NCBI GenBank assembly: GCA_013041785.1
Contig: JABDRK010000238.1
Location: forward strand, 1-7,635
DNA: 7,635 nt
Direction of reading: 5' to 3'
Origin: Eudoraea sp.
GTDB lineage: Bacteria > Bacteroidota > Bacteroidia > Flavobacteriales > Flavobacteriaceae
Both the position numbers and the translations under genes were made by a program. The notes under the pieces were generated by a model that was not told where the DNA came from, ran no database searches, and saw nothing but the letters and a program-made list of their open reading frames with translations. Below are positions 1 through 5,763 of the stretch, piece after piece; the stretch's first letter is position 1; the number at the start of each line of letters is the position of its first letter.

Positions 1-1457
1 CGCTGTCGGCTAAATACCGCATCCCGCAGTCGATAGTTGATCTTACCTTTTCCCTTGCCAATCTTTTCCAGTTCTTGTATTACTTTTCTGGTAGCCTTAA
101 CATAATCCAGTCCATTCAGAAATTCGGAATTTGCAATTTTAGTATTGGCTTTGTCCGCGAAAGCAGCTTCGGAGATATCAACCCCGTCAAAAATATTCGG
201 AATGGGAATATTAAAATGTTTTGCAAAATCATAGTCGCGCTGGTCCCCGCAGGGAACGGACATAACCGCTCCGGTCCCGTATCCCGCAAGTACATAATCC
301 CCTATCCAAATCGGGATATGCGCTCCGGTAAAAGGATGCACGGCATATGCCCCGGTAAATGCCCCTGTTATTCGTTTTACATCAGCCAACCGATCGCGCT
401 CCGATCTCTTGGCTGTGGCCTCTACATAGTGCTCCACTTCTTTCTTTTGCGCTTCCGTGGTAATCTGAGACACCAATTCATGCTCCGGAGCCAGGGTCAT
501 AAAACTAACTCCAAAGAGGGTATCTGGCCGGGTGGTAAAGACTTCAATAGCATGGATTGAATTATCTTTTTCCGATGGAAGGGTTTCAAAATGAATGGAA
601 GCCCCCTCTGAACGGCCGATCCAATTAGACTGGGCATCTTTCAACGACTGTGGCCAGTCGATCCCTTCCAGACCATCCAGAAGCCGTTGTGCATAGGCCG
701 TAATCCTCATGCTCCATTGGGTCATTTTTTTTCGGATCACGGGATGGCCACCTCGTTCTGAAACCCCGTTCACAACTTCGTCATTGGCCAAAACCGTTCC
801 CAAAGCAGGACACCAGTTAACTTCAGTATCAGCCAGATAGGTCAGCCTGTATTTTAAAAGGATTTTCTGTTTTTCCGCTTCCGAAAAGGAATTCCATTCT
901 TTTGCGCTAAATGTGGGTGTATCCTCGTCGCAGGCTGCTTTTAGGGCTGCATTGCCCTCCTTCTCAAAGCGCCTACATAGTTGGTCTATAGGCGCTGCCT
1001 TATCCGTTTCCTGATCATACCAGGAATTAAATAACCGGATAAATATCCATTGTGTCCATTTATAATATTTCGGATCTGAAGTGCGCACTTCCCGGTCCCA
1101 ATCATAGGAAAACCCGATTTTATCCATTTGCTCACGGTATCGCTTAATATTATTCTCCGTGGTAATGGACGGATGCTGGCCGGTTTGTATGGCGTATTGT
1201 TCCGCAGGAAGACCAAAAGAATCGAAACCCATAGGATGCAGGACATTAAAGCCTTTATGCCTTTTATACCGGGCACAAATATCACTGGCGATATACCCTA
1301 AGGGATGACCAACATGCAGGCCCGCACCTGAGGGATAGGGAAACATATCCAACACATAGTACTTTTCCCTGCTGGGGTCATCAATTGCCTTAAAAGTCTT
1401 GTTTTCGGCCCAATACTGTTGCCAGCGGGCTTCTATTTCCCTGAAGTTATACTTCAT
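1..1457 (-). CDS. leuS: Leucyl-tRNA synthetase, N-terminal part (runs off the left edge)
   Basis: Cytoplasmic class Ia aminoacyl-tRNA synthetase that charges tRNA-Leu with leucine. My reverse-strand translation from ATG 1457-1455 is open for 485 codons to the window edge with no stop or frameshift. The start [16 protein letters not shown] is the usual LeuRS N-terminus. The class I 'HIGH' signature is HVGH at residues 48-51, inside [18 protein letters not shown] Bacteroidota-type insertion lies around residues 150-230, ahead of VNWCP. The CP1 editing domain is present: TTRPDT at 308-313 and [15 protein letters not shown] ending at D408. The KMSKS loop, anticodon-binding domain and C-terminus are outside the window; the family is usually above 900 residues in this phylum. 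The editing motif has CGDQRD where many relatives have HDxRD, but the aspartates are kept. It is divergent from ftsX, with about 55 nt of leader after a candidate -7 element. No strong Shine-Dalgarno is seen, only A-rich sequence. Identification is secure. Confidence 0.97.
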   Translation of the reverse strand, partial: MKYNFREIEARWQQYWAENKTFKAIDDPSREKYYVLDMFPYPSGAGLHVGHPLGYIASDICARYKRHKGFNVLHPMGFDSFGLPAEQYAIQTGQHPSITTENNIKRYREQMDKIGFSYDWDREVRTSDPKYYKWTQWIFIRLFNSWYDQETDKAAPIDQLCRRFEKEGNAALKAACDEDTPTFSAKEWNSFSEAEKQKILLKYRLTYLADTEVNWCPALGTVLANDEVVNGVSERGGHPVIRKKMTQWSMRITAYAQRLLDGLEGIDWPQSLKDAQSNWIGRSEGASIHFETLPSEKDNSIHAIEVFTTRPDTLFGVSFMTLAPEHELVSQITTEAQKKEVEHYVEATAKRSERDRLADVKRITGAFTGAYAVHPFTGAHIPIWIGDYVLAGYGTGAVMSVPCGDQRDYDFAKHFNIPIPNIFDGVDISEAAFADKANTKIANSEFLNGLDYVKATRKVIQELEKIGKGKGKINYRLRDAVFSRQ

Positions 1458-1512
1458 ATCTTTTGCGTATCTGTGGTCTTGCTGAGGTATTACAGTAACG
1501 GACTTCCAATCC

Positions 1513-1557
1513 GCTGTAAAAATAAGTTTATTCGATTTACTTTCCTATTTTTACAGC
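1513..1557. promoter_or_regulatory. Divergent leuS/ftsX promoter region with a perfect 12-bp inverted repeat
   Basis: The arms gctgtaaaaata (1513-1524) and tatttttacagc (1546-1557) are exact reverse complements separated by 21 bp. Read outward on each strand, each arm contains TATTTTTA, a 7/8 match to the Bacteroidota sigma-factor -7 element TAnnTTTG. The plus-strand copy sits 14 nt upstream of the ftsX ATG. The minus-strand copy sits about 56 nt upstream of the leuS ATG. No convincing -33 TTG is found at the usual spacing. Each -33 zone would fall on or near the opposite arm, so the two promoters would overlap. The repeat could instead, or also, be an operator. The -7 reading is inference from the consensus. 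Confidence 0.55.
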
Positions 1558-1570
1558 ATCATAAGGAGCT

Positions 1571-2449
1571 ATGAGTAAATCTTTTGACCGCTTCCAAAGG
1601 CGCAAATTAATCACATCCTATTTTTCGGTGACGCTCAGTATTGCTCTGGTTTTATTTCTTCTGGGGATACTGGGCCTGTTGGTCCTGAACACCCAAAAAC
1701 TCGCCGATCACTTTAAGGAACAGATCACGGTTACTATATTTCTCAAGGATTCGGCCAAACCCGTTGAAATAGATCAGCTGGAGAAGCGGCTGGCAATGGC
1801 CGAATACACCAAGGCAACCCAATTTGTTTCCAAAGAAGAAGCTGCTGAAATCCACAGCGAGGAGATTGGGGAAAATTTTATTGATTTCCTCGGGTACAAT
1901 CCCCTTAAAAATTCTGTCGACTTGCAACTTAATGCGGATTTTGTCGATACAGATCGGATACAGGTTATAGCCGAAGAACTCAATACCCTGAGCTATGTGG
2001 AAGAAGTTAGTTATGATCAGCCCCTGATTGCTCTGCTCACTGAAAACGTAAAGCGGATCAGTTTCTGGATCCTGATAGCCAGTGCGGTATTTACACTAAT
2101 AGCAGTCCTGCTCATCAATAGTTCCATACGGCTTTCTATTTATTCCAAACGCTTTATAATTAAAACCATGCAAATGGTAGGGGCTACCAAGACGTTTATA
2201 CGGAAACCCTTTATCCTGACGAATATGAAATTAGGGATGCTGGGAGCGCTTATCGCCCTGATTGCTCTTGGGGTGGTGCTTTATTACATTGATCTGAACC
2301 TTCCGGAATTAAATCTTATTCAGGATATCCTCATGCTGGCTATCTTGTTTGCCGGGGTATTTTTCCTGGGGATACTTATTTCCCTGATCAGCACCTTTTT
2401 CGCGACCCAACGCTTCCTAAATCTTAGGACAGACGATTTATATTATTAA
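1571..2449 (+). CDS. ftsX: Cell-division protein FtsX (ABC-type permease subunit)
   Basis: Inner-membrane protein of 292 aa. With the ATPase FtsE it forms the FtsEX complex, which controls peptidoglycan hydrolases at the division septum. The topology is that of FtsX: a cytoplasmic basic N-terminus (FQRRK), TM1 at about 18-40, a large extracytoplasmic loop at about 42-160, TM2 at about 164-186, TM3 at about 221-242 and TM4 at about 253-278. The conserved MVGAT...FIRKPF segment begins at residue 202, in the cytoplasmic loop before TM3. The length is close to the family norm. The ATG is chosen because the N-terminus fits the family, and AAGGAG (1563-1568) lies just upstream. That leaves only 2 nt before the ATG, shorter than usual. 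ftsE is not adjacent: the upstream neighbour is divergent leuS. It is the first gene of the plus-strand run, with DUF3098 following after 9 nt. Confidence 0.94.
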   Translation: MSKSFDRFQRRKLITSYFSVTLSIALVLFLLGILGLLVLNTQKLADHFKEQITVTIFLKDSAKPVEIDQLEKRLAMAEYTKATQFVSKEEAAEIHSEEIGENFIDFLGYNPLKNSVDLQLNADFVDTDRIQVIAEELNTLSYVEEVSYDQPLIALLTENVKRISFWILIASAVFTLIAVLLINSSIRLSIYSKRFIIKTMQMVGATKTFIRKPFILTNMKLGMLGALIALIALGVVLYYIDLNLPELNLIQDILMLAILFAGVFFLGILISLISTFFATQRFLNLRTDDLYY

Positions 2450-2454
2450 TTTTG
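2447..2454 (+). promoter_or_regulatory. Candidate internal -7 element overlapping the ftsX stop
   Basis: TAATTTTG (2447-2454) matches the Bacteroidota -7 consensus TAnnTTTG at every fixed position, and it includes the ftsX TAA stop. Transcription from it would begin about 5-7 nt downstream, essentially at the DUF3098 ATG (2459), giving a leaderless or nearly leaderless message. No clear -33 TTTG is seen 17-23 nt upstream. The motif is short and the region AT-rich, so it may be chance. Confidence 0.3.
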
Positions 2455-2458
2455 GCAA

Positions 2459-2728
2459 ATGAAGAAACAGAAAAATCAACAGGAGGTAAAGCCAAAAGCT
2501 GAGTTCATTTTTCAGAAAAGGAACTACCTGTTCATGTTTATCGGGTTGGCTTTTATTGCTCTGGGGTTTATTCTCATGAGTGGAGGCGGAAGTGATGATC
2601 CCAATGTCTTTAATCCGGACATCTATAATTTCAGACGCATACGTCTGGCACCCACCCTGGTTCTTATTGGACTGGGAATTGAGGTCTATGCTATTTTGTT
2701 GAATCCCCACAAGAAGAAGTCTAAATAA
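2459..2728 (+). CDS. DUF3098 family small membrane protein
   Basis: An 89-aa protein of unknown function that I recognise as the DUF3098 family of Bacteroidota, which usually sits between ftsX and uppP. A hydrophilic lysine/glutamine-rich N-terminus is followed by TM1 at about 24-41. A conserved glycine/aspartate-rich connector then runs from GGGSDDP to YNFRRIRLAPT (42-66). TM2 lies at about 64-82, and the tail is basic (HKKKSK). The two-helix hairpin and positive tail suggest both ends are cytoplasmic, with the GGGSDDP loop outside. The ATG lies 9 nt after the ftsX stop with no real Shine-Dalgarno, suggesting coupling or the internal promoter noted at 2447. Its stop directly abuts the uppP start with no gap. 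Placement between a divisome permease and a lipid-carrier phosphatase suggests an envelope role, but no biochemical function is known to me. Confidence 0.88.
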   Translation: MKKQKNQQEVKPKAEFIFQKRNYLFMFIGLAFIALGFILMSGGGSDDPNVFNPDIYNFRRIRLAPTLVLIGLGIEVYAILLNPHKKKSK

Positions 2729-3523
2729 TTGGACACATTAGATGCCATAATCCTGGGGATTGTTCAGGGGCTTACTGAGTTCCTTCCGGTATCTTCGAGC
2801 GGTCACCTGGAACTGGGCAAGGCTCTGCTCGGTGACCGGTCTATTCCACAGGAAAGTTTGCTGTTTACCGTAGTGCTTCATTTTGCCACGGCCTTGAGTA
2901 CCGTGGTGGTTTTCCGAAAAGATGTTTTCCAAATTTTAAAAGGCCTGTTTCAATTTTCCGGGAACGAGGAATCCCGATTCTCTCTGAAAATTGTGATCTC
3001 TATGATCCCTGCCACTTTATTGGGGCTGCTTTTTGAGGAACAAATGGAGCAATTCTTTAGCGGTAATATCCCTTTGGTTGGATATATGCTGATTATCACG
3101 GCCCTTTTGCTTTACCTGGCAGATCGTGCCCGTGATACCGGGAAAAAAGTGTCCTATCTAAATGCATTGATAATTGGGATTTCCCAGGCTATCGCAGTAT
3201 TGCCCGGAATATCACGTAGCGGGGCCACTATTTCTACTTCGGTGTTGCTGGGGGTGGATAAGGAAAAAGCGGCCCGTTTTTCATTCCTGATGGTTGTTCC
3301 CCTGATTGTGGGAAAGATGGGCATGGATATCCTGAGCGGTGATATCTCCCTTGAAGACGATAACCTGATTACCCTGGGCACAGGATTCATTGCCGCATTC
3401 TTCGCAGGCCTGTTGGCCTGTACCTGGATGATTAAACTTGTTAAGAAAAGTAAACTTAGTTATTTTGCCCTGTACTGCCTGCTTGTTGGCTTGCTGGCAA
3501 TTGGTTATGGTTTCCTGAGTTAA
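2729..3523 (+). CDS. uppP: Undecaprenyl-diphosphatase UppP (BacA family)
   Basis: Integral membrane phosphatase that converts undecaprenyl diphosphate to undecaprenyl phosphate. It recycles the C55 lipid carrier for peptidoglycan and other surface polymers, and overproduction gives bacitracin resistance in known homologues. The product is 264 aa, near the family's roughly 265-275. The first signature, QGLTEFLPVSSSGH (residues 13-26), supplies the acidic/His active-site residues E17 and H26; the E. coli enzyme has Glu where this one has Q13. The second signature, PGISRSGAT, starts at P159 with Arg163. The remainder is a series of hydrophobic helices. The start is TTG (2729-2731), immediately after the DUF3098 TAA. 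No in-frame ATG lies near it, and the first signature starts at residue 13, so a later start is excluded. A purine-rich AAGAAGAAG (2711-2719) may serve as ribosome site. Translational coupling to DUF3098 is likely. Confidence 0.96.
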   Translation: MDTLDAIILGIVQGLTEFLPVSSSGHLELGKALLGDRSIPQESLLFTVVLHFATALSTVVVFRKDVFQILKGLFQFSGNEESRFSLKIVISMIPATLLGLLFEEQMEQFFSGNIPLVGYMLIITALLLYLADRARDTGKKVSYLNALIIGISQAIAVLPGISRSGATISTSVLLGVDKEKAARFSFLMVVPLIVGKMGMDILSGDISLEDDNLITLGTGFIAAFFAGLLACTWMIKLVKKSKLSYFALYCLLVGLLAIGYGFLS

Positions 3524-3572
3524 CGGTTTAAGGTTGAGAAACCTTGCTGCTTCAATTGAAAATAAACGCGTC

Positions 3573-4280
3573 TTGAAAACAAAAGAAGATTTCCTCGAAG
3601 GGCAGTTACTACTGATAGACAAACCCCTGGAGTGGAGTTCTTTTCAGGCCGTTAATGCCATCCGTTGGGCGATAAGCAGAAAATTCAAGCTAAAAAAGAT
3701 CAAGGTTGGACATGCAGGCACCCTGGATCCCCTGGCAACCGGACTCCTGTTGATCTGTACGGGGAAATTCACCAAGAAAATCCCTGAATTGCAGGGCCTG
3801 GTGAAAGAATATACCGGAACAATTACCTTAGGAGCCACAACACCATCATACGACCTTGAAACCGAAATCACGGAGAAATTCCCTGTCGACCATATTACTG
3901 AAAAACTGATCAGGGAAACAGCCCGGAGCTTTGTAGGGAAAATTTCCCAAAAACCCCCGGTTTTTTCTGCGGTGAAAAAAGAAGGCAAACGGCTGTATGA
4001 ATATGCGCGAAAAGGAAAAGAAGTGGTTATAACACCACGTGAGATAGAAATATTAGCCTTTGAAATTACCAAAATTGATATGCCTGAAGTACACTTCAGA
4101 GTAGTGTGTAGCAAAGGGACTTATATCCGTTCCCTTGCTTATGATTTTGGTATTGCCCTTCAAAGTGGCGGGTACCTCTCTGAACTCAGGAGAACCAAAA
4201 TAGGTGATTATCACGTAAATAATGGGATATCTCCTGTTGAATTCAGGGAAAATTTGCAAATTGAAGGTCCGATTTCCTGA
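3573..4280 (+). CDS. truB: tRNA pseudouridine(55) synthase TruB
   Basis: Isomerises U55 of the T-arm of tRNAs to pseudouridine, in the cytoplasm. The signature GHAGTLDPLATG carries the catalytic aspartate, D52 counting from TTG 3573 (E. coli D48). KPPVFSAVK followed by EGKRLYEYAR, and CSKGTYIRSLAYD, are the other TruB blocks. At 235 aa the protein fits the short TruB form lacking a long C-terminal PUA extension. Start choice: the frame is open from TTG 3534, which would add 13 residues. I prefer TTG 3573 because family members I recall begin close to KTKEDFLEGQ, and it puts the catalytic Asp at the usual position. No ATG is available in either case and neither TTG has a good spaced Shine-Dalgarno. 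It follows uppP by 49 nt (10 nt with the longer start), so it is probably in the same operon. Function is secure; only the start is uncertain. Confidence 0.95.
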   Translation: MKTKEDFLEGQLLLIDKPLEWSSFQAVNAIRWAISRKFKLKKIKVGHAGTLDPLATGLLLICTGKFTKKIPELQGLVKEYTGTITLGATTPSYDLETEITEKFPVDHITEKLIRETARSFVGKISQKPPVFSAVKKEGKRLYEYARKGKEVVITPREIEILAFEITKIDMPEVHFRVVCSKGTYIRSLAYDFGIALQSGGYLSELRRTKIGDYHVNNGISPVEFRENLQIEGPIS

Positions 4281-4333
4281 ATATTAAAAATTTCAACCCG
4301 GGAAAAAAGACAAGATAATTCATCAGTAGCGCA

Positions 4334-5062
4334 ATGAACCTAAATCGTAGTCAGCTTTCATTACTTATCACAGCTTTCTCCCTTTCCATAGTCGTGCTGA
4401 TACTATTCAACCTGCACCTGGGGGCAGAACAGGAAGACGAGTACGTGATTGAGTTGAGCCTTGCTGATGAGGAACTTGAAGCCTTGTTGGAAGAGGAAGA
4501 ACGATTACGGGAAATGCTCGAGAATACAGACCCTGTAGAAAGCCACATGGCTTCTAATGAGACGGCCAAACCCTCAGTTGAATACCCGGAACCTTTAAAA
4601 ACGCTCGAAGAAATCCTTCAGGAAAAAGCAGCGGAAATGGACCCGGAGGAAGCCCGTGACTTCCTGAATTCAGAAAATGGGTATTCTGCAAATCTCAAGG
4701 AGATCCTCAGGCAAAGGGAACTTAATAAGCAAAAATTAGATGAATTAGAGGCCAAAAAACAAGAATTTACCAGGAATTTGGAGAATAAGCGTACCTCGGT
4801 ATCCTACTCCCTGGTGGATCGAAATAGCTACGAACTCCCCCCGCCCATCTATACCTGTATTGAAGGAGGAAAGGTAGTGATCAATATCACAGTAGATGCC
4901 TACGGCTATGTGAAAGAAGCAACTTATAACAGTAAAAGCTCTAATACGGCCAATGGCTGCCTGGTGGATAATGCCATTACCTATGCCCTCCGCGCGCGTT
5001 TTGATACCTCAGATAAAGCGTCACAGATCGGAACCATCACGTACATCTTTCAAAGTAAGTAA
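4334..5062 (+). CDS. Membrane-anchored protein with TonB-like C-terminal domain
   Basis: A 242-aa protein. The N-terminus has one uncleaved-type TM helix at about 8-29, followed by extracytoplasmic sequence. Residues about 42-66 are extremely acidic and helical (DEELEALLEEEE), and a second charged, probably coiled-coil stretch spans about 115-152. From about 168 the sequence resembles the TonB C-terminal fold seen in flavobacterial 'energy transducer TonB' proteins: PPPIYTC, GGKVVINITVDAYGYVKEA, then a helix with NGCLVDNAI and the final strand QIGTITYIFQSK. Two cysteines in this domain, C175 and C209, could pair. The proline/lysine-rich linker of classical TonB is missing and no exbB/exbD genes are in view, so energy transduction to a TonB-dependent receptor is only a possibility. 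It starts 53 nt after truB with no clear terminator or promoter between, and its last 42 bp overlap the convergent thioredoxin-like gene. Confidence 0.8.
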   Translation: MNLNRSQLSLLITAFSLSIVVLILFNLHLGAEQEDEYVIELSLADEELEALLEEEERLREMLENTDPVESHMASNETAKPSVEYPEPLKTLEEILQEKAAEMDPEEARDFLNSENGYSANLKEILRQRELNKQKLDELEAKKQEFTRNLENKRTSVSYSLVDRNSYELPPPIYTCIEGGKVVINITVDAYGYVKEATYNSKSSNTANGCLVDNAITYALRARFDTSDKASQIGTITYIFQSK

Positions 5063-5668
5063 GCCCAATAGGTCTTCAATAATATCCTTACCCTTATCCT
5101 TATTGTACCACCCTTGCAGCTCTTCCTTAAACTCGGCGGTTAGTGTGCCGTGCTCTTTTTTAAAGGCTTCAACCATTGCTGTGGCTTTGCCAGGCCTCGA
5201 ACCCCATTCTCCCAGCACGTGATGGGTATCTTCATCAACCATAATAAGCTTGGGTATTGAACGCGTTCCGGCGGTCAGGAATTGATCCATAAGTTCAAGG
5301 TGCTCATCCCTGAGAACAATCCTAAGCGTTATTCCCGAATGTAGTTCAGCTATTTTATTCATTACCGGAAGGCTGGGTGCCGCATCCCCACACCAGCTTT
5401 CAGTTAGGACCAACCAGGTAACCTTCCCTTTAAAAGCTAGTATTTGTTGTATTTGAGCCTCATTTAATTTCAGGGTTTTATCCCATCGTCTCATCCGCCT
5501 GTTGTTCAATTGGGTATAATTGATCAGAGCTTCCGATTTAATTTCACCTGTGGTATCTCCAGCACTGGCCAGGTCCTCTACGAGGCTGCGATAAGCTTTA
5601 TAGGACATTGCCTGGGGCACGACCTTCTGAATAAGATCCTGCACCTTTAATTCTACTTTTGTGTTCAT
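5021..5668 (-). CDS. Thioredoxin-like protein with a single cysteine (WCGDA motif)
   Basis: A 215-aa protein without signal peptide or TM segment, so probably cytoplasmic. The thioredoxin fold is indicated by the strand KVTWLVLTESWCGDAAPSLP (residues 82-101) leading into the active-site helix, and by the cis-proline loop TRSIPKLIMVDED (P139). The usual CxxC is replaced by C93-G-D-A96, and C93 is the only cysteine, so normal dithiol exchange is impossible. I recognise this as the thioredoxin family variant common in Flavobacteriaceae (Thioredoxin_9-like); its substrate is unknown to me. About 80 residues of helical sequence precede the fold, and a charged tail follows. The start is ATG 5668-5666, with a candidate -7 element about 28 nt upstream. 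The 3' end overlaps the convergent TonB-like gene by 42 bp. It lies 95 nt downstream of TolC on the same strand and may be separately transcribed. Confidence 0.88.
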   Translation of the reverse strand: MNTKVELKVQDLIQKVVPQAMSYKAYRSLVEDLASAGDTTGEIKSEALINYTQLNNRRMRRWDKTLKLNEAQIQQILAFKGKVTWLVLTESWCGDAAPSLPVMNKIAELHSGITLRIVLRDEHLELMDQFLTAGTRSIPKLIMVDEDTHHVLGEWGSRPGKATAMVEAFKKEHGTLTAEFKEELQGWYNKDKGKDIIEDLLGLLTLKDVRDGSDL

Positions 5669-5682
5669 TTATTATGGTTAAA

Positions 5683-5703
5683 ATCTTTGTATCAGCAAAG
5701 ATA
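5683..5703 (-). promoter_or_regulatory. Candidate -7 element and small hairpin upstream of the thioredoxin-like gene
   Basis: On the minus strand TATCTTTG (5703-5696) matches TAnnTTTG at all fixed positions, 27 nt upstream of the ATG at 5668. The region also forms a 7-bp inverted repeat, atctttg (5683-5689) and caaagat (5696-5702), with a 6-nt loop, so one arm overlaps the -7 element. A clear -33 TTTG at 17-23 nt is not visible; a TTTT lies 15 nt away. It could be a promoter, an operator, or the transcript end after the upstream TolC gene, although no U-run follows the stem. Confidence 0.35.
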
Positions 5704-5763
5704 GTAGCAGGGATATTTAAAACCTTACATAATCTGCTTTTTCACACCGGCGTTCAGAACGGT

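Noticed and set aside
75..560. Plus-strand open frame of 161 codons inside leuS
   Set aside because: It is antisense to the uninterrupted LeuRS frame with conserved editing motifs, and its translation has no recognisable domain or start context.
3534..3572. Longer TruB N-terminus from TTG 3534
   Set aside because: Possible, but the extra 13 residues do not resemble the TruB N-terminus I know, and the start at 3573 puts the catalytic aspartate at the usual place. Kept as an alternative in the truB entry.
3644..4114. Minus-strand open frame of 156 codons inside truB
   Set aside because: It is antisense to conserved TruB catalytic blocks, with serine-rich, low-information translation typical of a shadow frame.
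4281..4333. Terminator or promoter between truB and the TonB-like gene
   Set aside because: Only a weak TTTC/GAAA pairing around cccggg and no full TAnnTTTG were found; not enough for either call.
4953..5222. Plus-strand frame spanning the convergent overlap
   Set aside because: It shadows the end of the TonB-like gene and the antisense of the thioredoxin-like gene, with no domain or ribosome site.
4856..5397. Redox pairing of the TonB-like cysteines with the neighbouring thioredoxin-like protein
   Set aside because: The TonB-like domain should be periplasmic, while the thioredoxin-like protein has no signal peptide and only one cysteine, so direct disulfide exchange is unlikely.
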